Shown: piece after piece, positions 1 through 6,042 of the stretch
Layout: each line of letters begins with the position of its first letter
How positions within the stretch are numbered: the first letter of the stretch is position 1
NCBI GenBank assembly: GCA_018712665.1
Contig: DVGP01000111.1
Location: 1 to 10,318, forward strand
Reading direction: 5' to 3'
DNA length: 10,318 nucleotides
Origin: Candidatus Pelethomonas intestinigallinarum
GTDB taxonomy: Bacteria > Bacillota > Clostridia > Oscillospirales > Oscillospiraceae
The notes under the pieces: model-generated
The model's input: only the letters and a program-made list of their open reading frames with translations
What the model was told of the DNA's origin: nothing
Databases searched by the model: none
Made by a program: the position numbers and the translations under genes

Positions 1-6
1 AAAACC

Positions 7-1452
7 TCACTTCTTCCACAGTCCGGGGAACAACAGCAGCAGCAGCGGCATGATCTCCAGCCTCCCCAGGAGCATGTTCAGCGTCAGAACCACGGTGCTC
101 ACGTCGGACAGGGCGCTGAAGTTGCCGGTGGGCCCCATGGTGCCGAAGCCCGGCCCCACGTTGCTCAGGCAGGTGAGGGAGGCGCCGAAGGCGGTGATAA
201 AGTCCACCCCGTCCCAGGCGACAATCAGTGTACCCGCCATTAAAAGCAAGATATAGGTAAAGAAAAATACGGCGATCCCGGAGAGAATTTGCTCGCTGAC
301 CCTCTCCCCGTCGCACTTGATGGTGGTCACCTGACGGGGGTGGAGAATACGCCGAAGGTCACGGACCAGGCTTTTGCCCAGCAGTACCGCCCGCACATGC
401 TTGATGCCGCCGGCGGTAGAGCCGGCGCAGCCGCCCATGAGCATGACGATAATGAGTACAATCTGGGAAAAGGCGGGCCAGAGCACATAGTCGTCGGTCA
501 TATATCCCGTGGTGGTCATCAGCGTCACCATCTGGAACACCGCGTCGGTGACGGTGTCCAGATTCAGCATCCGACCCGCCCGGACCACCAGATCCACCAC
601 GATCAGGCCCGAGGCCACCATCGTGGTCACCGTGTAGCACCGCAGCTCCTCACTGCGCCACACTGTCTTCAGATTCCGCCGCAGGGCGGCGAAGAGCAGG
701 GAAAAGTTGATACCGGAGAGGAACATAAAGATGATGACAATCCAGTCGATGACCAGGCTGTTGTAGGCGCCGATGCTGGCGTTCTTGACGGAGAAGCCGC
801 CGGTGGAGATGGTGGTAAAGGCGTGGACCACCGCGTCGTACAGGGGCATTCCGGCAAGGCACAGGCAGAGCACCTCCGCCGCGGTCAGGCCGATGTAGAT
901 GGTGTAGAGGATCTTGGCCGTGTCCCGCAGGCGGGGGGTCAGCTTGCTCTTGATGGGCCCGGGAGATTCCGCCCGCATCAAATAGACGCTGCCCTCCCCC
1001 AGCTTGGGGAACAGAGCCAGGGCCAGCACCAGCACGCCAACGCCGCCCATCCACTGGGTCTGTCCCCGCCAGAAGAGGATCCCGCGGGGCTGTCCCTCGA
1101 TGAAAGTCAGCACCGAAGCGCCGGTTGTGGTGAAGCCGGAGGCCGTCTCGAACACCGCCTCGGCGTAATTGGGAATCACCCCGCTGAACACATAGGGCAG
1201 CGCCCCGAACAGGGAGAGAAAGATCCAGGTCAGGCCCACGGTGGCAAAGCCGTCTCTGGCCTGCATCTTCGCACCATCCCGCTTCAGCAGGGACAGAAGG
1301 AAGCCCGCGCCCAGCGTGATGGCCGCCGAGAGGAGAAAGGCCATGTGGTCCCCATCCTGATACAGCAGGGAGATGGCCAGAGACGGAAGCATCAGCGCCG
1401 CCTCCACCTGGAGCACCAGCCCCAGGATATGAAATACCAGACGATGGTTCAT
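7..1452 (-). CDS. trkH: TrkH-family potassium uptake protein, K+ translocating membrane subunit
   Basis: This is the pore-forming subunit of a Trk-type K+ uptake system in the cytoplasmic membrane. The 481-residue length is normal for TrkH. The four repeated pore loops of the family are visible: TTTGAS (residues 108-113), STGGFS (216-221), TTTGYM (313-318) and SNVGPG (430-435). Each carries the selectivity-filter glycine expected from the SKT superfamily. GCAGSTAGG (341-349) matches the flexible intramembrane gating loop of the third repeat. Hydrophobic segments fill most of the protein, and it ends just after a final helix (GLWKK). The ATG start follows GAGGGAG with an 8-base spacer, and that Shine-Dalgarno overlaps the trkA stop codon, so translation is probably coupled. 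The gap to trkA is 13 bases. The gene is complete, and its stop is 6 bases from the window edge. KtrB, the closest alternative, usually pairs with a single-RCK KtrA, whereas the partner here has two RCK modules, so TrkH is the better name. Confidence 0.96.
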   Translation of the reverse strand: MNHRLVFHILGLVLQVEAALMLPSLAISLLYQDGDHMAFLLSAAITLGAGFLLSLLKRDGAKMQARDGFATVGLTWIFLSLFGALPYVFSGVIPNYAEAVFETASGFTTTGASVLTFIEGQPRGILFWRGQTQWMGGVGVLVLALALFPKLGEGSVYLMRAESPGPIKSKLTPRLRDTAKILYTIYIGLTAAEVLCLCLAGMPLYDAVVHAFTTISTGGFSVKNASIGAYNSLVIDWIVIIFMFLSGINFSLLFAALRRNLKTVWRSEELRCYTVTTMVASGLIVVDLVVRAGRMLNLDTVTDAVFQMVTLMTTTGYMTDDYVLWPAFSQIVLIIVMLMGGCAGSTAGGIKHVRAVLLGKSLVRDLRRILHPRQVTTIKCDGERVSEQILSGIAVFFFTYILLLMAGTLIVAWDGVDFITAFGASLTCLSNVGPGFGTMGPTGNFSALSDVSTVVLTLNMLLGRLEIMPLLLLLFPGLWKK

Positions 1453-1465
1453 CTCTCTCGCTCCC

Positions 1466-2824
1466 TCAACGCAGGATGTCGTCCAGATCCTGAAGGAAAA
1501 TGCTTCTTGCCATGATGATCACCCGGTCGCCGGCGCGAATGCAGGTACTGCCGTCGGGGATGATGGTCTTGCCCTCCCGGGCGATGGCCGCCACCAGCAG
1601 CCCATCCTTCAGGTTCAGATCCTTCAAAGGCGTATCCAGGAAGCTGGCGGCGGAGCTGACGGTGAACTCCACCGCCTCCACCGCGCCGCCCAGCAGCTTG
1701 TACAGGTTCTCCATAACGGCGCTGCCCTGACTGCGGGCCATGGAGCGGACATAAGCCGTGATCTGGTTGGCGGTCAGGTCCTTGGGGCTGATGATGCTGT
1801 CCACGCCGAACTCCCGCATCATTTCGATATAATTGGGGCGGTTCATCTTGGCCACTACGGTGCCCACGCCGGAGCGCTGGGCGGTCATGGCCATCAGCAG
1901 ATTCTCCTCGTCCCGGTTGGTCAGCGCCACAAAGGCGTCGGTAGCCAGCAGGTTCTCCGACTCGATGACCTCGCTGTCGGTGCCGTCCCCCTGGATGATG
2001 TAAACGCCGGGGAGCTTCTCCGCCAATGCCTCGCACTTGTCCGGGTCCAGCTCCACGATGCGGACCTTCATCCCCACCTTCTCCACCGCCCAGGCCAGGT
2101 AGGTGGCGATCTTGCTGCCGCCCAGCACGGTCAGGCTGCGGACCAGGCCGCCGTCCCGGCCGAGAATGTGAAAGAACCGGGCGGTCTCCTGGGGACTGCC
2201 GATGATGTAGGCCTTGTCCCCCACCTGGGGGACAAAGGAGCCGTTGGGCACGAAAACCTCAGTGCCTCGGATGGCGGCGCACATGAGCACCCCGTTCGGG
2301 TGGCGGCGGTTGAACTCATAGAGGCTGATCCCCGCCAGGCCGTCGCTCTTCTGGACAGGAAATCCGATCATCTCCACCCGGCCCCGGGCAAAGGTCTCTA
2401 CGCTGAAGGCGGTGGGCACCCGCAGCAGCCGGGAGATCTCTCCGGCCGCCGCGTACTCCGGGTTGATGATCAGGTCCACCCCGATCTCCCGCTTGAGGAG
2501 ATTGGCCTCCCTATAGTACTCCGGATTGCGGATACGGCATACGGTGTGCTTGGCTCCCAGCTTCTTGGCGATGAGGCAGCAGACGATATTCAGCTCATCA
2601 GAGCCCGTTACCGCCACCACCAGGTCCGCCCCCCGGACGCCGGCCTCCCGGAGCACGCGGATGGAGGCTCCGCTGCCCTCCACGCACAGAATATCCAATA
2701 CGCCCTCGGCGTTGGCAAGAGCCTCCGCGTTCTTGTCGATGAGCACCAGATCATGGTTCTCGCCGCTGAGCTGCTTGGCCAGGGTGTACCCCACCTTGCC
2801 GTTGCCGATGATGATGATCCTCAT
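1466..2824 (-). CDS. trkA: TrkA, NAD-binding regulatory subunit of the Trk potassium transporter
   Basis: This is a cytoplasmic peripheral protein that binds nucleotides and gates TrkH. Its 452 residues hold two RCK modules in tandem, the full-length TrkA layout. The first Rossmann half starts at residue 1 with GNGKVG (7-12) and an acidic residue at the end of the second strand (LVLID, D30) suited to bind the adenosine ribose. An RCK_C domain follows at about 145-220. The second Rossmann half starts near 231 with GGSKIA (235-240), a degenerate glycine loop, then VELD (257-260), and a second RCK_C ends the protein (about 380-450). The less conserved second loop may mean weaker nucleotide binding there; this is inference. 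The ATG overlaps the stop of the upstream YihY-family gene (ATGA). The Shine-Dalgarno is poor (a GAGAGA tract), so translation probably relies on coupling to the upstream gene. trkH follows directly. Confidence 0.96.
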   Translation of the reverse strand: MRIIIIGNGKVGYTLAKQLSGENHDLVLIDKNAEALANAEGVLDILCVEGSGASIRVLREAGVRGADLVVAVTGSDELNIVCCLIAKKLGAKHTVCRIRNPEYYREANLLKREIGVDLIINPEYAAAGEISRLLRVPTAFSVETFARGRVEMIGFPVQKSDGLAGISLYEFNRRHPNGVLMCAAIRGTEVFVPNGSFVPQVGDKAYIIGSPQETARFFHILGRDGGLVRSLTVLGGSKIATYLAWAVEKVGMKVRIVELDPDKCEALAEKLPGVYIIQGDGTDSEVIESENLLATDAFVALTNRDEENLLMAMTAQRSGVGTVVAKMNRPNYIEMMREFGVDSIISPKDLTANQITAYVRSMARSQGSAVMENLYKLLGGAVEAVEFTVSSAASFLDTPLKDLNLKDGLLVAAIAREGKTIIPDGSTCIRAGDRVIIMARSIFLQDLDDILR

Positions 2825-3762
2825 ATATGTTTCTCATCTCTCTCTTTCTCTTCGGCGGGGTCCCGCCCCGTCTTATAGTAGTTTTCCGCCCGAAGGGCGG
2901 CGGTCCCCCGGCTGTTCTCTCCACGGTCCACAGCGGCCAGGGCGTCGTTCCACTCCGCCCCCATGATCAGCGCCGCCGCCGTGAGATACAGCCAGATCAG
3001 CAGCACCACAACCGTTCCCAGGGTGCCGTAGATGACCGAGTAATTGGCAAAATGCTCCACGTAGTAGGAATAGCCGGCGGACAGGGCCATCCACGCCGCC
3101 AGTGACGCCAGGGCCCCCGGCACGATGCTCCGGCCGGAGCGGCGGACGTCCTGGGCCATCGCGTACAGCAGGCCCACGGCGGCAAACACCACCGTCCCCA
3201 AAATCACAAACCGCAGGCCGCTCCATACCCGGGCAAAGCCCCGGGGCAGGCCAAGCCAGCTTCCCAGCCACTCCATGGCCCGCTCCCCCACCGTCATCAG
3301 CACCAGTGTCAGGGCGATGGTCAAAAGCAGAAACACCGTGTAGCACAGGACCTTTACGGTATGGACCCACGCCCGCCTGGGCCGGGGCAGGTGGTAGGCC
3401 CGGCGCACCGCCCGCATCAGGGCGTTGGCCGCCCGCATGGGGAAGTAGACGGAGAACACCAGGCCGAACCAGAGCATGGCGTCGCTGCTGGTGGCGGTGA
3501 CATAGTCCAGATAGGTCCCCAGCAGGTCCAGGATCTCCGGGGGCAGCAGAGCGCTGAGGCTGCCCAGGATGCTGGCATAGTCCAGCCGCAGCCTGCCGAT
3601 GAGACTGCTGACAAAAATCAGAAAGGGAAACAGGCTGAAGAGCAGATAGTACGCCAGAGCCGCGCTCTCCTTTCCCACGTCGTGGGAAAAATACCGGCTC
3701 AGGAGCTGGGCAATAAATTGCCCTGTCCGGCTCTCCGATGCCCGCTTCAGCCACTTGCCCAT
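2821..3762 (-). CDS. YihY/virulence factor BrkB family membrane protein
   Basis: This is a polytopic inner-membrane protein of the YihY/BrkB (UPF0761) family, whose molecular function is not established; older claims of RNase BN activity were withdrawn. The 313 residues are typical in length. About six hydrophobic segments are visible. Family hallmarks are the first helix following SAALAYYLLFSLFPFLIF (about 33-50), a conserved YGTLGTVVVLLIWLYLTA stretch near 245-262, and the closing IMGAEWNDAL. The tail of about 40 residues is charged and cytoplasmic. The open frame extends upstream to 4053. I chose the ATG at 3762 because GGGGGAG sits 5 bases before it, because the family motif starts soon after, and because the upstream extension is proline- and arginine-rich sequence crossing the promoter region. 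Its stop overlaps the trkA start (ATGA), so it heads the potassium operon. A role in ion or osmotic balance is inferred from this coupling only. Confidence 0.93.
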   Translation of the reverse strand: MGKWLKRASESRTGQFIAQLLSRYFSHDVGKESAALAYYLLFSLFPFLIFVSSLIGRLRLDYASILGSLSALLPPEILDLLGTYLDYVTATSSDAMLWFGLVFSVYFPMRAANALMRAVRRAYHLPRPRRAWVHTVKVLCYTVFLLLTIALTLVLMTVGERAMEWLGSWLGLPRGFARVWSGLRFVILGTVVFAAVGLLYAMAQDVRRSGRSIVPGALASLAAWMALSAGYSYYVEHFANYSVIYGTLGTVVVLLIWLYLTAAALIMGAEWNDALAAVDRGENSRGTAALRAENYYKTGRDPAEEKERDEKHI

Positions 3763-3767
3763 CCGCG

Positions 3768-3774
3768 CTCCCCC
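3768..3774 (-). promoter_or_regulatory. Ribosome binding site that fixes the YihY-family start
   Basis: GGGGGAG lies 5 bases before the ATG at 3762 on the minus strand. It is the reason for choosing this start over the open frame that continues to 4053. Confidence 0.7.
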
Positions 3775-3775
3775 T

Positions 3776-3803
3776 CTCCCGGCCGCCGGACAGATCGCCG
3801 GAG
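3776..3803 (-). promoter_or_regulatory. Possible hairpin next to the YihY ribosome binding site
   Basis: In the minus-strand transcript CTCCGGC (3797-3803) can pair with GCCGGGAG (3776-3783) with one bulged base. The loop would be 13 bases, and it ends immediately before the GGGGGAG ribosome binding site. It might tune translation initiation. In GC-rich DNA such pairings are common, so support is weak. Confidence 0.25.
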
Positions 3804-3805
3804 CC

Positions 3806-3821
3806 GCTGATATGCTGATAT
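3806..3821 (+). repeat. Tandem 8-bp direct repeat GCTGATAT x2
   Basis: Two perfect adjacent copies of GCTGATAT run from 3806 to 3821 and abut the AT-rich proximal -10 region. They lie around the predicted start point of the proximal promoter. They could be a regulator half-site pair or a simple duplication; no function can be assigned. Confidence 0.5.
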
Positions 3822-3848
3822 AGTATATACCGGGATGAGGGCGTCCAA
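3820..3848 (-). promoter_or_regulatory. Candidate proximal promoter of the YihY-trkA-trkH operon
   Basis: On the minus strand TTGGAC (3843-3848) and TACTAT (3820-3825) are 17 bases apart. An overlapping TATACT at 3822-3827 is a better -10 (5 of 6), but its spacing would be 15. The start would fall near 3813, leaving a leader of about 50 bases. The -10 region includes an 11-base AT dyad (ATATA-G-TATAT, 3818-3828). Confidence 0.35.
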
Positions 3849-3901
3849 CCGCATCTCCCGAATCCAGAGCCGGCGGCAAAAACAGTGATTGAGTTGTTGA
3901 G

Positions 3902-3914
3902 GGTATTCTATACC
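3902..3914. promoter_or_regulatory. Short dyad overlapping the distal -10 box, possible operator
   Basis: GGTAT-TCT-ATACC on the plus strand is an inverted repeat with perfect 5-base arms around a 3-base centre. It covers the candidate TAGAAT -10 box, where a bound repressor would block RNA polymerase. Part of the motif (GGTATA on the minus strand) recurs at the proximal promoter. The arms are short, so chance is possible. Confidence 0.3.
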
Positions 3915-3933
3915 AAATCCCCACTGTCCGCAA
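3905..3933 (-). promoter_or_regulatory. Candidate distal promoter of the YihY-trkA-trkH operon
   Basis: Read on the minus strand, TTGCGG (3928-3933) and TAGAAT (3905-3910) are separated by exactly 17 bases. The -10 matches the sigma-A consensus at 5 of 6 positions, the -35 only at 3 of 6. Transcription would start near 3898 and give a leader of about 135 bases. A dyad overlaps the -10. The call rests on motif reading alone. Confidence 0.4.
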
Positions 3934-4011
3934 GGGCCAAATCCGATGTTGCGGCGTTTCTTGCTTCCTGTCCGGCGGCGGAGAGCGGAAGCGGTGAGAA
4001 ACACAGACAGG

Positions 4012-4044
4012 GGGAGGCCCGCCGGCTGTTCCGGCGGGCCTCCC
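4012..4044. terminator. Strong stem-loop after the histidine kinase gene, likely intrinsic terminator
   Basis: Arms at 4012-4025 and 4031-4044 pair perfectly over 14 bases around a 5-base loop (CTGTT). The stem starts 29 bases beyond the kinase stop, where a transcription end is expected. TTTT follows the stem on the plus strand. On the minus strand, in the direction of the genes, the stem is preceded by AAAA and followed by CCTGTCTGTGTTT, which is a poor U-tract. It may therefore work mainly on plus-strand (antisense) transcripts, or in both directions. A small 5-bp hairpin (4057-4070) lies between it and the kinase stop. Confidence 0.7.
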
Positions 4045-4073
4045 TTTTCGCATACGGGCCTCTTCAGGCCTCT

Positions 4074-5291
4074 TTACTTTTCTTTCGCCAGGGGCAGCCG
4101 CACCAGAAAACGGGTGGCTCCCGCCCGGTGCTCCGCCCAGATCTTCCCGCCCCAGCGCTCCACCAGCTCCCGAGCCACAGGCAGGCCAAGACCGTAGCCG
4201 GGCCGAAGGCCCCGGGAGCTGTCCAGACGGTAAAAGCGGTCAAAGATCCGCTCCAGCTGCTTCTCAGAGATGGGTTCGCTGGGGTTGGACACGGACAGCA
4301 GGGCGTACCGCCCCCGGTCCACCGTAAGGCTGACAGACACGGTTCCGCCGGGCAGGCTGTACTTCACCGCGTTGTCCAGCAGAATGTGGAGCACCTGGGC
4401 GGCCTGCTTGCCGTCGGCGCGGACCACCACGCCCTCCGCCGCCTCCGTAGTCAGCGCGAGCCCCGCCTCGTAGGCCACGGCCTCGAAGGCCAGAGCCTCC
4501 GTAGCCACCACGGCGCTGAAATCCACCGCCGCCAGCTCCCGCCGGGAGGGGACCTGGGCGTCGGAGCGGGCCAGCTCCAGCATATCCAGCACCAGTCCCC
4601 GCATCCTGTCCGCCTCCCGGCGGATGTATCCCGCCCGGCGCTGGAGCGCCGGGTCCTCCTGGGGGCAGTCCGCCAGGATCATCTCCGTGTTGGAGAGGAT
4701 CACCGTCAAAGGCGTCTTCAGCTCGTGGGAGGCGTCGGCCACGAATTGGGCCTGCTGCTCCCAGGCCCGGCGCACGGGCCGGACGATCAGTCCCGCCAGA
4801 AGCCAGGAGAAGGCCAGAAACACCGGCAGCAGAGCCAGCCCCAGCAGCAGGCTGTTCCGCACCTGCCGCAGGCGGAGCTCCCCCTGGAGGCTGTCGTCGG
4901 CAAACACCAGCCGCCACCCGCCGGGGATGCTCACCCGGTAGTAGCGCAGCTGGTAGCTGCCCAAATAGCCGAAGTCCTCCTCCGCTGTCAGGACCTGGGC
5001 CGCCAGATCCAGCAGCTCCTCGTCGCTGATATCGAACTGTCCCTGGTCGGCGTCCTCCAGCACCCCGCGCCCGTCCACCAGCAGAGTGAAATAGGGGACT
5101 CCCACCTGTCCCGGGAAGATCCTGCCCCCCATGGGCGGGTCCGGCTCCGCCAGAGAGCGGAGCATCTGCTCGCTCTCGCGGACCATGCCGGAGACAGCGG
5201 CGCCGTAGCTCACCGCGCACAGGCAGGCGTAGACCGCCACCAGAAACAGCAGCACCACCACGGCCAGCCGCCGCTGCATCGACCGGATCAC
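4074..5291 (-). CDS. Membrane sensor histidine kinase, HAMP-less
   Basis: This kinase autophosphorylates on histidine and passes the phosphate to the response regulator encoded just upstream. The 405 residues run: first membrane helix (8-29), extracytoplasmic domain of about 115 residues (30-146), second helix (147-169), then almost directly the HisKA box ASHELKTPL with H189 and the phosphatase-type E/T pair (E190, T193). No HAMP domain fits between RPVRR and the H-box. The ATPase domain shows the N-box LLDNAVKYS (N307), the F-box FDRFYR (350-355) and the G2 loop GYGLGL (365-370). At the usual G1 position the sequence reads NPSEPI (336-341) instead of DxGxG, a divergence that may affect nucleotide binding. 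The GTG start overlaps the regulator's stop (GTGA) and has GGGAGG 7 bases upstream, which favours it over the ATG at 5279. The stimulus is unknown. Confidence 0.94.
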   Translation of the reverse strand: MIRSMQRRLAVVVLLFLVAVYACLCAVSYGAAVSGMVRESEQMLRSLAEPDPPMGGRIFPGQVGVPYFTLLVDGRGVLEDADQGQFDISDEELLDLAAQVLTAEEDFGYLGSYQLRYYRVSIPGGWRLVFADDSLQGELRLRQVRNSLLLGLALLPVFLAFSWLLAGLIVRPVRRAWEQQAQFVADASHELKTPLTVILSNTEMILADCPQEDPALQRRAGYIRREADRMRGLVLDMLELARSDAQVPSRRELAAVDFSAVVATEALAFEAVAYEAGLALTTEAAEGVVVRADGKQAAQVLHILLDNAVKYSLPGGTVSVSLTVDRGRYALLSVSNPSEPISEKQLERIFDRFYRLDSSRGLRPGYGLGLPVARELVERWGGKIWAEHRAGATRFLVRLPLAKEK

Positions 5292-5965
5292 GCCTCCGCC
5301 TCCCGCAGATGGTAGCCCATGCGGCGGACCGCCTCGATCTGCACCCGGGAGCGGAGGTGGGTCAGCTTCCGCCGCAGGAAGGACATGTAGACCTCCACCA
5401 CGTTGCCCTCGGCCTCCCCGTCATAGCCCCATCCCTTCAAATAAAGGGTCTCCCGGGGCACCACCGCGCCCCCGGCGGCCATGAGCAGCCGCATGAGCTG
5501 GCACTCCTTGGCCCCCAGCTGCACCGACTGGCCGCCGCAGCACAGCTGGCCGCTCTCCTCCCCCAGCTCCAGGTCTCCGAAGCATAGTGTGGCAGGCGCT
5601 ACCTCCGTGGGCCGGCGGAGGATGGCCCGCAGGCAGGCCAGCAGCTCCTCCCGCTCAAAGGGCTTGGTGAGGTAGTAATCCGCCCCGGCGTCCAGACCGG
5701 CCACCCGGTCGCTGAGCTCGCTTCGGGCGGTGAGCATCAGCACGGGCAGGGCGCTGCCGCTCTGCCGCAGGCGGCGGAGCACCTCAAAGCCGCTGAGCTT
5801 GGGAAGCATCACATCCAGGATCATCCCGTCATAGATCCCGCTGAGGGCGCAGTCCAGCCCCTCCTCTCCGTCGTAGGCCAGGTCCACCAGATACCGCTCC
5901 CGGCCCAGGATATCCGCCAGGGTCCCGGCCAGGCTCCGCTCGTCCTCCACCACCAGAATGTGCAA
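5288..5965 (-). CDS. OmpR/PhoB-family response regulator
   Basis: This is a DNA-binding transcription regulator, partner of the adjacent histidine kinase. Counting from the TTG start it has 225 residues. The receiver domain (1-118) has the acidic pair E7/D8 (VVEDE), phosphoacceptor D51 (MILDVMLP), switch T79 (LTAR) and K101 (LTKPF). The winged-helix output domain (about 125-221) ends with the typical GNVVEVYMSFLRRKL recognition region and RRMGYHL wing. I chose TTG at 5965 because GGAGGTGA lies 5 bases before it and because the product then starts as HILVVEDE, normal for the family. The alternative GTG at 5974 lies inside that Shine-Dalgarno and would add three residues. Such regulators often activate their own operon and neighbouring genes; control of the transglutaminase or potassium operon is possible but unproven. 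Confidence 0.95.
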   Translation of the reverse strand: MHILVVEDERSLAGTLADILGRERYLVDLAYDGEEGLDCALSGIYDGMILDVMLPKLSGFEVLRRLRQSGSALPVLMLTARSELSDRVAGLDAGADYYLTKPFEREELLACLRAILRRPTEVAPATLCFGDLELGEESGQLCCGGQSVQLGAKECQLMRLLMAAGGAVVPRETLYLKGWGYDGEAEGNVVEVYMSFLRRKLTHLRSRVQIEAVRRMGYHLREAEA

Positions 5966-5970
5966 GGCGC

Positions 5971-5978
5971 TCACCTCC
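5971..5978 (-). promoter_or_regulatory. Near-perfect Shine-Dalgarno that decides the response regulator start
   Basis: GGAGGTGA on the minus strand complements the 3' end of 16S rRNA over eight bases and sits 5 bases before TTG at 5965. The GTG at 5974 falls inside it and would have no room for a ribosome binding site of its own. Confidence 0.7.
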
Positions 5979-5992
5979 CAGTTTTACAGAGC

Positions 5993-6001
5993 AGTATATC
6001 A
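5993..6001 (-). promoter_or_regulatory. Extended -10 promoter of the two-component operon
   Basis: The minus strand reads TG-A-TATACT: a 5-of-6 match to TATAAT with the TG of an extended -10 element. No good -35 is present; GATTGG, 16 bases upstream, is weak. Transcription would begin near 5986, about 20 bases before the TTG start. It lies in the 77-base gap after the transglutaminase gene, where I see no terminator, so read-through from upstream is also possible. Confidence 0.5.
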
Positions 6002-6042
6002 CAGAATGATTAAACCAATCTGAAGCCGCCGCGATCACAGCT

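Larger units (their letters stand above)
3763..4011 (-). other. Non-coding leader and promoter region of the YihY-trkA-trkH operon
   Basis: About 250 bases lie between the stem-loop after the kinase gene and the YihY start. The stretch is locally A+T-richer than the flanking genes, as expected of a control region. It holds two candidate promoters, a dyad over one -10 box, a tandem 8-bp repeat and a hairpin near the ribosome binding site, each listed separately. No convincing coding frame fills it: the in-frame upstream extension of the YihY gene lacks a ribosome binding site and has atypical composition. I compared it by eye with the ydaO c-di-AMP riboswitch that controls K+ transporters in some Firmicutes and saw no match. 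Confidence 0.6.

Noticed and set aside
289..1515. Long plus-strand open frame (408 codons) opposite trkH
   Set aside because: It is antisense to a clear TrkH. Its translation is rich in His, Gln, Gly and Arg with no recognisable domain, as expected from GC-rich third positions on the other strand.
3763..3900. ydaO-type c-di-AMP riboswitch in the potassium operon leader
   Set aside because: Considered because this riboswitch controls K+ transport in some Firmicutes, but I could not find its conserved blocks by eye. A covariance-model scan would settle it.
3763..4053. 97-residue N-terminal extension of the YihY-family protein
   Set aside because: It crosses candidate promoters and the stem-loop, has atypical composition, and the family motif begins after ATG 3762, which has a good ribosome binding site.
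3885..5315. Plus-strand open frame of 476 codons opposite the kinase
   Set aside because: The low-complexity Gln/His/Arg-rich product is opposite a gene with complete kinase motifs, and the frame runs through the strong stem-loop. I treat it as a shadow.
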